NCBI RefSeq assembly: GCF_004339245.1
Contig: NZ_SMGG01000006.1
Coordinates: 62,001-126,000, forward strand
Direction: 5' to 3'
DNA length: 64,000 nucleotides
From: Seleniivibrio woodruffii
GTDB taxonomy: Bacteria; Chrysiogenota; Deferribacteres; Deferribacterales; Geovibrionaceae
Shown: in pieces, positions 33,652 to 41,631 of the stretch
Layout: each line of letters starts with the position of its first letter
How positions within the stretch are numbered: the stretch's first letter is position 1
Position numbers and translations under genes: made by a program
Notes under the pieces: model-generated
Told to the model about the DNA's origin: nothing
What the model saw: the letters and a program-made list of their open reading frames with translations, nothing else
Databases searched by the model: none

Positions 33652-34859
33652 TATGTGGGCATGGAGGAGATGAGGGTAAAAATAGGCCCCATCAATCCTA
33701 TCATAATAACCAGCATAAACACCCCGACAACGCCTATCACTATCGGCTCTATCATCTTTGAGATGTTGTTGGCTATGGTGTCAACTTTGTAATAGTAGTA
33801 TTCGGAGACGTTGCCGAGCTGGTTGTCCAGATTACCCGTCTGCTCGCCGATACCCACCATTCTGGTGATTATTTTGGGATACATTTTCTGCTCGGCAAGT
33901 GCGGCGGAGAATGACCTTCCGCTGGCTATCATGTCCCTTGCGGAGCCTATGGAGCGTTTATAGACCAGATTCGGAAGGCTCTCTTCCATTATATTAAGGG
34001 CGGTATACAGCGGCAGACCTGCGGATATCATCAGCCTGATGTATTCCGCTATGAAGGCGTAGTTATAATTTTTTACGATGTGACCAAACACTGGGAGTCT
34101 GGTTATCAGCCTGTCGGTGGCAAACCTGTATTCCACAGCTGTTTTGCGCAGAAAAGTGTTCAGAATGATCATCCCCACCACTGCAACAGCTATGAAAACT
34201 ATATAGCTCTGAAGGAAGTCCGAAAGCCACATTATGAATCTGGTTGTCGGCGGCAGGTCTATGTTGAACGATTTGAAAGCCTCGATCATCTTCGGCATGA
34301 CCACTATGAGCCAGAAGACCATGACAAGAATCATCGCCACAAAGGCGAACGAGGGATAGATGAGCGCTGATTTTGTTTTGGTGCGCAGGTCGGATATTTT
34401 TTTCAGGTGTTCTGCGGCGTTCTTCAGGGTGTTGTCAAGCTGTCCCGTCTCCTCTCCGATCCGGATGAGGTTCACAACCATTCCCGTGAAAACGTGTTCG
34501 TATTTCGCCATTGCCTTTGAAAATGTAAGACCGGACTGAACCCTCTGGCTGAGGTCGTTCAGCATGTCTGCCATGGCGGGATTGTCGCTGTCGGCGGCCA
34601 GATCCATAAGGCCTGAGTTAACGGGCATGCCGGATTTGACTATCATGTGCAGGTTGTCTATGACTTCGACAACCTCCGAGGTTTTTATCTTAGGTTTGCG
34701 ACGCAGAAGTTTTGCATAGGGCGGAAGTTTCGACACACCTATTACGTTGGCTCCGAAACCGGCGACATACGACTGTATGTCCTCGTCCCGATCCACCTCC
34801 ACAATCTTGGTCAGAACCTTTCCGTTGGAATCGAGCAGCCTGATCTTATAAAGTTGCAT
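33651..34859 (-). CDS. pilC: type IV pilus/type II secretion inner membrane protein PilC
   Basis: 402-residue GspF/PilC-type platform protein. It has two T2SSF repeats (about 65-190 and 270-395) with three membrane helices (near 168, 220 and 375). Conserved GMPVNSGLMDLA and SAGLPLYTALNIMEES start the two repeats; RIGEETGQLDNTLKNAAEH and VGIGEQTGNLDNQLGNVSEY are the paired signatures. It works with PilB to add or remove pilin subunits. The start overlaps the pilB stop. The gene pair is about 10 kb away from the pilM-secretin operon. Confidence 0.9.
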   Translation of the reverse strand: MQLYKIRLLDSNGKVLTKIVEVDRDEDIQSYVAGFGANVIGVSKLPPYAKLLRRKPKIKTSEVVEVIDNLHMIVKSGMPVNSGLMDLAADSDNPAMADMLNDLSQRVQSGLTFSKAMAKYEHVFTGMVVNLIRIGEETGQLDNTLKNAAEHLKKISDLRTKTKSALIYPSFAFVAMILVMVFWLIVVMPKMIEAFKSFNIDLPPTTRFIMWLSDFLQSYIVFIAVAVVGMIILNTFLRKTAVEYRFATDRLITRLPVFGHIVKNYNYAFIAEYIRLMISAGLPLYTALNIMEESLPNLVYKRSIGSARDMIASGRSFSAALAEQKMYPKIITRMVGIGEQTGNLDNQLGNVSEYYYYKVDTIANNISKMIEPIVIGVVGVFMLVIMIGLMGPIFTLISSMPT

Positions 34860-36529
34860 TAAAGAGCTACCCTCAAAATCTCTTCGGGGGTGGTGATGCC
34901 TTTCAGCATCTTAAGAACCCCTGATTCAAGTATGGGGATCATACCGGATTCCACCGCTTTTGTATATATTTTTAAGGGAGATGCGCCTGCCACGATAAGG
35001 TCGCCGACCTCGTCGTCGATCTCCAGAAGCTCGCTTATGACGCCCCTGCCGGAATAGCCTGTGCCTTTGCACATTTCGCATCCCTCACCCCGCATGTAGT
35101 TCACATCAAACTCGGCGGAGATTCCGTTTCTGTTCAGCATGTCTTCGGGTATGCCCATTTTGAGCAGTTCCGACCCCTTCATGCTCGCCTCTTTGCGGCA
35201 GAAGATGCAGACCTTCCTCACAAGTCTCTGCGCCAGAATGCCCCCCACACCGGAGGCTATCATATAGTCCTTGATGTTCATCTCCAGGAGTCTGGGGATG
35301 GCAGTGACTGCGTCGTTCGTGTGGAGGGTGGAGAGCACGAGGTGACCTGTGATGGCCGCACGCATGGCCATTTCTGCGGTCTCTTCGTCCCTCATCTCGC
35401 CAAGGAGGATAACGTCGGGGTCCTGCCTGAGGAACGCCCTCATTGCACGGGCAAAGGTGTAGCCCGCCTTTTCGTTGACCTGAGTCTGTTTTATGAACGG
35501 GAATTTGTATTCTATGGGGTCTTCAGCCGTGAGCACTTTTCGCTGAAGTGAGTTTATTTTTCTTAAGGAGGCGTAGAGGGTCGTGGTTTTACCAGAACCC
35601 GTGGGGCCTGTGACCAGAAGGATGCCGTGGGGACGGGCAAGCTGTTTCTCAAGCCTTGCCTGTGTAGGCTTTTCAAAGCCCAGACTGTCGAGGTTGAACA
35701 GCGAAACGTTCTTGCTGAGCACCCTCATAACGATACCTTCGCCGTGGATGGTGGGGATCGTTGAAACCCTGATGTCAAAGTTCTCATCGAAGAAGGTGTG
35801 TGTCATGGAACCGTCCTGCGGCAGACGCTGTTCGGCGATGTCCATGTTAGAAAGGATCTTTATTCTGGATGAAATGGGGTTGTGAAGTTCACGCTGAAAA
35901 ACGAAAGTGTGGCGGAGGATGCCGTCAACCCTGAAAAAGACGTGGGTTGCGATGTCTTCAGGCGATATGTGTATGTCCGTTGCACGGGTGATTATCGCAC
36001 TGTTGAGGATGTGCTCCAGCAGCTGGGGGATCTCTCCCGATGAACCGGAGCTGACGAACCTGTGCAGAATCTTGCTTATCTCCTCCTCGATGGGTTTTTC
36101 CAGCAGGAAATAGTTTATCTCAATGTTCTTAAGGATGGAGTCACGGTCGCAGACATAAATGTCCACCTCTTTTCCGGCCTTTCGTTTAAGGATGTCTATT
36201 GTGTTGATGTTGAAGGGGTCGGCAACGGCAACAACGAGCTTTTCCGGCCTGTTCTCCAGAGGGATTATCTCAAGCTGTTTTGCGATACTGCGGTCGAAAA
36301 GTCGCAGGGCATCCTTTGAGGGCGGATGTTCATTTATATCTATGTATGGTCTGCCCGACTGCTTCGCAACAACAAGGGCTATCTCTCTGGGCGAAACGAA
36401 CGACAGCTCAATGAGTATCTCACCGAGCAGTCTGTCTCTGATTTTCTTAACCTCCAGAGCGACCTGAATCTGTTCCTCGGTGACATATCCGAGTTCTTTA
36501 AGAAGCTGACCAACAGTTTTTTTCGACAT
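34859..36529 (-). CDS. pilB: type IV pilus assembly ATPase PilB/GspE with MshEN domain
   Basis: 556-residue hexameric ATPase that powers pilus extension. An N-terminal MshEN-type domain (TVGQLLKELGYVTEEQIQVA, about 5-24, and a second similar segment) precedes the ATPase core: Walker A GPTGSGKTT (308-316), Walker B DVILLGEMRDEETAEMAMRA, and a zinc-binding CxxC pair (CIFC at 441-444, CEMC near 485). MshEN domains of this kind are known c-di-GMP receptors, fitting the two cyclases in the window, although the first Arg-Leu of the consensus is Thr-Val here. The start at 36529 follows a G-rich site; a frame to 36562 is less likely. Confidence 0.93.
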   Translation of the reverse strand: MSKKTVGQLLKELGYVTEEQIQVALEVKKIRDRLLGEILIELSFVSPREIALVVAKQSGRPYIDINEHPPSKDALRLFDRSIAKQLEIIPLENRPEKLVVAVADPFNINTIDILKRKAGKEVDIYVCDRDSILKNIEINYFLLEKPIEEEISKILHRFVSSGSSGEIPQLLEHILNSAIITRATDIHISPEDIATHVFFRVDGILRHTFVFQRELHNPISSRIKILSNMDIAEQRLPQDGSMTHTFFDENFDIRVSTIPTIHGEGIVMRVLSKNVSLFNLDSLGFEKPTQARLEKQLARPHGILLVTGPTGSGKTTTLYASLRKINSLQRKVLTAEDPIEYKFPFIKQTQVNEKAGYTFARAMRAFLRQDPDVILLGEMRDEETAEMAMRAAITGHLVLSTLHTNDAVTAIPRLLEMNIKDYMIASGVGGILAQRLVRKVCIFCRKEASMKGSELLKMGIPEDMLNRNGISAEFDVNYMRGEGCEMCKGTGYSGRGVISELLEIDDEVGDLIVAGASPLKIYTKAVESGMIPILESGVLKMLKGITTPEEILRVAL

Positions 36530-36683
36530 AAAACTACCCCCCGGGGAATAATACATCAACATTCTTAAAATCGTCTGAAAAAATTAATTCTTCACACAAA
36601 CAGCATAATGGAATAAGATTAGCAGTGGCGTCAACAGCCGGATTATGATATAGATTTTTCTTTTCATCAAGGAGAGATGACAT

Positions 36684-38399
36684 ATGAGATACAGCAGATT
36701 TTTCATACCTACCCTGCGTGAGGTTCCCGCTGAAGCCGAGGTCGTCAGCCATAAACTGATGCTCCGTGCGGGGATGATAAAAAAACTTGCATCGGGCATA
36801 TACAGCTATCTGCCGCTGGGTCTCATGGTGATCCGCAAGGTTGAGGACGTTGTTCGCCGCTGTATGAACGAGGCGGGAGCCATCGAGCTTCTTATGCCCT
36901 CTGTCCAGCCCGCCGAGCTCTGGAAGGAATCCGGCCGCTGGAACTACTACGGCAAGGAGCTTCTGCGCATTAAAGACCGCCACGACAGAGATTTCTGCTA
37001 TGGCCCCACCCACGAAGAGGTCATAACCGACATCGTCCGCAGCTATATCAGCTCATACAAAAACCTGCCTATAAATCTTTATCAGATACAGAATAAATTC
37101 CGTGACGAAGTTCGCCCCCGTTTCGGACTGATGAGAGGACGTGAGTTCTCGATGAAGGATGCCTACTCTTTCGACATGGACGACGCAGGCGCAAACCTGA
37201 GTTATGAGAAGATGTATAAGGCATACTGCGCAGTCTTTGAGGCATGCGGACTGAAATATAAGGTTGTCGAGGCCGACTCAGGCGCAATCGGCGGTTCATT
37301 CTCCCACGAGTTCATGGTTCTGGCCGAAACAGGCGAGGACTTTGTTATAAGCTGTGATTCATGTGACTATTCGGCCAACCTTGAAAAGGCCATCTGCGTG
37401 AACGATCATAAGAAATCCGGCGAAGAGCTTCTGCCCTCAGAGGACGTGGCCACCCCCAAGGCCAAAACCGTTGAAGAGGTTGCCGCTTTCCTCGGAATGC
37501 CCGCAGAGAAGATAGTGAAAACGATGATAGTCCGTGTGGATGAAAAACTGGTGGGCATCATGGTTCGGGGCGACCACGAGATGAACGAGGCGAAGGTTAA
37601 GAACTATTTCAATGCCTCTGTGGTCGAGCTGGCATCGCACGCCGAAATAGAAGAGGCAACAGGCGGCCCGCTGGGCTACTCAGGCCCTGTGGGAATAAAG
37701 GTTCCCGTTTACGGCGACTACGCCGTTGCGGCAATGGCAAACTACTGTGTCGGCGCAAACCTGCGTGAGACACACACAATAAACATCAACCACGGCAGAG
37801 ACTTTGAATTTGCCGACGTCGACGACTTCCGCAACGCAAACCCCGGCGACACTTGCTGCAAATGCGGCGGAAAATATGTAATAACCAAAGGCATCGAGGT
37901 CGGGCACATCTTCAAGCTGGGAACAAAATACTCAGCATCAATGAACGCCACCTATCTGGACAAAGAGGGCAAAAGACAGCCCTTCATCATGGGATGCTAC
38001 GGAATCGGCGTAACCCGTGTGGCTGCATCGGCAATCGAGCAGAACCACGACGAGAAAGGAATAGTGTGGCCTGTTCAGCTGGCTCCCTTCAAGGCTGTGG
38101 TCACTCCCCTCTCTGTAAAAGAGGAGGATGTGGTGAAAAATGCGGAAGCAATATACAATATTCTGAACAATATGGGACTTGAACCCCTCTTAGATGACAG
38201 GGACGAAAGAGCGGGCGTTAAATTCAACGACGCAGAGCTTATCGGTATCCCCGTCAGGATAACCGTGGGCAAAAAGACTCTGGAAAGAGGATGCGTCGAA
38301 GTCACCGTCAGAAAGACCGGAGTGACCGAGGAAGTTCCCGTTGCCGAGTGCGCTCACAGAGTAAAAGATTTGCTGGCGGAACTGTCAGGGCAAATTTAA
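36684..38399 (+). CDS. proS: prolyl-tRNA synthetase
   Basis: 571-residue class II aminoacyl-tRNA synthetase of the bacterial type. It has the motif 2 region FRDEVRPRFGLMRGREFSMKDAYSF, the editing (INS) domain between motifs 2 and 3 (about 225-405, with VKTMIVRVDEKLVGIMVRG), and an anticodon-binding domain at the C-terminus (about 470-571). AAGGAGAG precedes the ATG. It is divergent from pilB and is followed by an inverted repeat. Full-length and ordinary for the family. Confidence 0.97.
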   Translation: MRYSRFFIPTLREVPAEAEVVSHKLMLRAGMIKKLASGIYSYLPLGLMVIRKVEDVVRRCMNEAGAIELLMPSVQPAELWKESGRWNYYGKELLRIKDRHDRDFCYGPTHEEVITDIVRSYISSYKNLPINLYQIQNKFRDEVRPRFGLMRGREFSMKDAYSFDMDDAGANLSYEKMYKAYCAVFEACGLKYKVVEADSGAIGGSFSHEFMVLAETGEDFVISCDSCDYSANLEKAICVNDHKKSGEELLPSEDVATPKAKTVEEVAAFLGMPAEKIVKTMIVRVDEKLVGIMVRGDHEMNEAKVKNYFNASVVELASHAEIEEATGGPLGYSGPVGIKVPVYGDYAVAAMANYCVGANLRETHTININHGRDFEFADVDDFRNANPGDTCCKCGGKYVITKGIEVGHIFKLGTKYSASMNATYLDKEGKRQPFIMGCYGIGVTRVAASAIEQNHDEKGIVWPVQLAPFKAVVTPLSVKEEDVVKNAEAIYNILNNMGLEPLLDDRDERAGVKFNDAELIGIPVRITVGKKTLERGCVEVTVRKTGVTEEVPVAECAHRVKDLLAELSGQI

Positions 38400-38423
38400 T
38401 AAAAATATAACAACGATTTAGAG

Positions 38424-38470
38424 CGAAACTGCCGGAACGGGATAATATCTTGATAAAATCGGCAGTTTCG
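38424..38470. other. inverted repeat between proS and the M23 peptidase gene
   Basis: CGAAACTGCCG (38424-38434) and CGGCAGTTTCG (38460-38470) are a perfect 11-base inverted repeat with a 25-base spacer. No T run follows, so it is not a classical terminator. It ends eight bases before a TTGACA hexamer (38478-38483) and 38 bases before the next start codon. It may be an operator or mRNA structure for the peptidase gene. Confidence 0.45.
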
Positions 38471-38508
38471 TGTAAACTTGACAATCAAATTCAATTATGG
38501 GAGGCGGA

Positions 38509-39426
38509 ATGAAGAAAAAGTATACGGTCATGATTTTCGATGAGTCACGGCTCGGCGAAGTTAAGACACGTAAGCTCAGCGGCAGCCTTGTTGCCGGGGT
38601 TCTTGCGTTCAGCGCCGTTTTTGCCGCTGTCTCCGGTGTCGGATTCTACAAACTCAGCCAGATCAGTAAAGAAAAACAGGTTCTTCTCACATATAAAAAC
38701 GAAAACGAAAAACTTAAGAACCAGATAGCAGGCTACGAAAACCAGATGGTGGTCATCAACGACAAACTGGCTTCCGTAATCGAGCTTGAAGAGAAGGTAA
38801 GAGGCCTCGCATCATACGGCGGCAAGGTTCCTGAAAAGAAACAGCTGGCAATGGGCGGAAAAGAGATCGACCCCGTTGAAGATATCGAAAAAGCCAACGA
38901 ACAGAAAGACAAAGACTATTTTAAAGACCTTTCAAACACACTCTCCAGCCTCGGTTCTGACCTCGAAAAAAGAGCCCTCAGCCTGACAGAGCTGGCAGAT
39001 TTCCTTGAAAAACAGAAGCTCGTTATGAGCTCAACCCCCTCCATCTGGCCCGCAGGCGGATGGATATCAAGCCGTTTCGGATACAGAATATCCCCCTTCA
39101 CAGGCCGCAGGGTCTTCCATGAAGGTGTCGACATAGCCGCTAAATACGGCGCACCCGTCAGAGCTGCCGCAAAAGGTACGGTTATCTTTTCCGGACGCAA
39201 AAACGGATACGGCAAGATAGTTATCATCGACCACGGTTTCGGCTACATGACAAAATACGCACACAACAGCAACATGTACGTTCAGGCAGGACAGCAGGTT
39301 CAGAAGGGTGAGCGCATAGCGGCAGTCGGAAGCTCCGGCAGAAGCACAGGCCCCCACGTTCACTACGAAGTTCTGGTGAACGGTGTACCCGTCAACCCCA
39401 CCCGCTTCATAGTGGGATCAAGATAA
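38509..39426 (+). CDS. M23 family murein endopeptidase
   Basis: 305-residue envelope protein. One N-terminal membrane helix (about 26-48) is followed by a coiled coil (about 50-165) and a LytM/M23 domain (about 180-300). Zinc ligands are visible in HEGVDIAA (His and Asp) and HVHYEVLVNG (second His of HxH). The ends match catalytic, not degenerate, family members, so it should cut peptidoglycan cross-links or peptides. The start is ATG 38509 after GGGAGGCGG. A terminator follows. Such proteins are usually involved in cell elongation or division. Confidence 0.92.
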   Translation: MKKKYTVMIFDESRLGEVKTRKLSGSLVAGVLAFSAVFAAVSGVGFYKLSQISKEKQVLLTYKNENEKLKNQIAGYENQMVVINDKLASVIELEEKVRGLASYGGKVPEKKQLAMGGKEIDPVEDIEKANEQKDKDYFKDLSNTLSSLGSDLEKRALSLTELADFLEKQKLVMSSTPSIWPAGGWISSRFGYRISPFTGRRVFHEGVDIAAKYGAPVRAAAKGTVIFSGRKNGYGKIVIIDHGFGYMTKYAHNSNMYVQAGQQVQKGERIAAVGSSGRSTGPHVHYEVLVNGVPVNPTRFIVGSR

Positions 39427-39434
39427 CAACTCAA

Positions 39435-39461
39435 AACCCGCTCAGCCGAGCGGGTTTTTTT
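39435..39461 (+). terminator. rho-independent terminator after the M23 peptidase gene
   Basis: AACCCGCTC-AGCC-GAGCGGGTT is a 9-base perfect stem with a 4-base loop, running into seven T bases. It starts nine bases after the stop codon. Confidence 0.92.
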
Positions 39462-39588
39462 ACGTCCGTTTAAATCCCTCTCCGGAAACAAATGGTAAAT
39501 CAACACAACTTTATTCTCCATTTTCTCTTTATTTGATAAAATCCATAATGTACAATTAAACAAAACAATACTAATCACAGAGGGTGCT

Positions 39589-41631
39589 ATGTCCTATTTC
39601 TCTAAAGCGGGTATCGGAAAATTCTTAAGATTCACAGCGGTATCCGCCGCAGTGGCGGTTTCTGTGGCCGGATGCGTGACAGCGGACGATGATGTTCTGT
39701 TCCGTAACAGTCTGGTCATGTTTGAACAGGGACAGAAGGAACAGGCCTACGGCAACGTTAAAGGACTCTGCGAAAAATTCCCCGCTGAACAGAAATTCTG
39801 CTCGGAAGCAGAAAACTTCAGAAGAGCACTCTATGATGAGAAGATGGAGCTGGTTAAACAGAACCTCTCACAGGAACCGCCCGTTCCGATGGAACTGCTC
39901 ACATCTGCTGACGACAGCATAGCCGCCGCAGAAAAGTATGCCGTCACCTCCGAAGAGCTCACAAAATATAAAAGAATTTCAGCTGAATACAGAAAATTCA
40001 CCAATGACGCCATAAATGCCGGAAAGGAGGAGGCGCAGAAAGCCTTCGACTCCGGTGAATACATCGAGGCATACGACGCCATAGCCTCTGTCAAAGATCT
40101 GGACAAAACCGCACTCGCCCCCATATTCAGAAACTATTCCGACAGGATATTCGCCCAGCTTAAGACCAAAACAGAAAATCTGGCCGCAAAGGACGAATGG
40201 AGACAGGCCGAACCCGTCCTTAAAAAGATGGCGGAGATAAGACCCGAAGATCCGTTTGTAAAAGAATATTCCGAAAAGGCAAAGGCAGCTTCCGTTGCTT
40301 CATATTACGCTGAAAAGGCAGACAGATACATCACCGACGGAGACCTTGCCTCCGCCATCAGCTACTACACCAAAGCCGTGTCATACCCCGATGTCACAGA
40401 CGACATGAAAAAGAATCTGGCCTCAGCCAAGATAAAACTTATAGAAACAGATTTCCAGAAGGGCGTTGAGCTTGCCTCTCAGGACATGTTCAAGCAGTCC
40501 TATGACCTGTTCATGACCGCAAACCGGCTTATGAGCACACTCAACAACGACCAGAAGCATGCGGTCAAGGTTCCCGCAGCTGAGTTGAACAGATATTACG
40601 ACAACATGTTCTTCCACGGACAGAAGGCGAAGCAGGCAGGAGCATACGGCCTCTCCTACTTCTATTACAGAATGCTGAGCGATCTGGCTCCCTCCTATCA
40701 GGGACTTCTGACCGAAAGAAAGGACGTTGAGGAGAGAATACTCTCCAGAGCACTGAAAAGCATCGCAGTTATACCCTTCAAATCCCCTGTGAACGAGCCG
40801 GAACTGGGACTTCAGGCCTCCTCCAACATAATGCAGCTGCTTCAGAAACAGCTTGCTGACGATGTCAAAATAATCGAAAGGGGCGCACTTGAGGTGCTTC
40901 TGCGTGAGTATGAGCTTGCGGTTGCAGGCAACAGCGGCGCAGCATCTGCCGGAGCCGATCCTTTCAAGATAAAGAGTGCCGACTATCTGCTCATGGGCGA
41001 CGTTCTGGATTCCAGAACCGAATCCAACGTGCAGAAGAGCAAGCGCAAGGATCGTGTTCAGGTGGGCACGGAGAAGGTGCTGAACATCGAATGGACCGAC
41101 TGGGAAAAGATGAAGGCCAAGGCCGAAAAAGAGAGGACGGAAATCCCTGCGGAACCTAAAAAATTCATCGACAAGCCCGTATACGACTACGCCGAATATG
41201 ACGTTTCGTTCTATGAGAAATTCAGCTTCCTCAGCATCAGCTACAGGGTAGTGGAAACCTCTCAGGGACGAATAGTTTACAGCAACACGGTTCAGTCTCA
41301 GCAGGAAGCCAGAGACGAGGCCACCAGCGGCATTGACATGGGAAGCTACAAAGTGCCCATGAAAGTGGCGAAACTCCCCACCGACATAGAGCTTAGCAAC
41401 AAGGTTCGCAAAGAGAACATAGACAAGATAACTTCTCAGATAATCGAAATATTTAAAGATCAGGACGTAAAATATATCGCCGATGCGGAAAGGCTTGAAT
41501 CCGCAAACAACCTGAAAGAGGCTGTTGAGATGTATGCCAACGGCATCATCCTCATGAAAAAGAAGAAAAAAGATGCCTCTGCCCTTGAGGACAAGGCAGG
41601 GAAGTATCTCGATGTTCTCGCAGCAAATTAA
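39589..41631 (+). CDS. TPR-rich lipoprotein with CsgG-like domain
   Basis: 680 residues. The lipobox SVAGCVTAD (Cys29) predicts an outer-membrane lipoprotein. Residues about 35-400 are helical with TPR-like pairs (AYGNVKGLCEKFP, ASAISYYTKAVSYPD). From about 395 a CsgG-like fold begins (LKSIAVIPFKSPVNEPELGL, then DDVKIIERGALEVLLREYEL and SADYLLMGDVLDSR). The tail returns to helices (AERLESANNLKEAVEMYANG). CsgG-like domains form pores or act as envelope assembly factors. AGAGGG precedes the ATG. It overlaps the following beta-helix gene by 20 bases, so the two are coupled. The function of the pair is not known. Confidence 0.72.
   Translation: MSYFSKAGIGKFLRFTAVSAAVAVSVAGCVTADDDVLFRNSLVMFEQGQKEQAYGNVKGLCEKFPAEQKFCSEAENFRRALYDEKMELVKQNLSQEPPVPMELLTSADDSIAAAEKYAVTSEELTKYKRISAEYRKFTNDAINAGKEEAQKAFDSGEYIEAYDAIASVKDLDKTALAPIFRNYSDRIFAQLKTKTENLAAKDEWRQAEPVLKKMAEIRPEDPFVKEYSEKAKAASVASYYAEKADRYITDGDLASAISYYTKAVSYPDVTDDMKKNLASAKIKLIETDFQKGVELASQDMFKQSYDLFMTANRLMSTLNNDQKHAVKVPAAELNRYYDNMFFHGQKAKQAGAYGLSYFYYRMLSDLAPSYQGLLTERKDVEERILSRALKSIAVIPFKSPVNEPELGLQASSNIMQLLQKQLADDVKIIERGALEVLLREYELAVAGNSGAASAGADPFKIKSADYLLMGDVLDSRTESNVQKSKRKDRVQVGTEKVLNIEWTDWEKMKAKAEKERTEIPAEPKKFIDKPVYDYAEYDVSFYEKFSFLSISYRVVETSQGRIVYSNTVQSQQEARDEATSGIDMGSYKVPMKVAKLPTDIELSNKVRKENIDKITSQIIEIFKDQDVKYIADAERLESANNLKEAVEMYANGIILMKKKKKDASALEDKAGKYLDVLAAN

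Noticed and set aside
36530-36683. T-box or other amino-acid riboswitch before proS
   Set aside because: The 154-base leader shows no T-box sequence, no specifier hairpin and no terminator/antiterminator pair.
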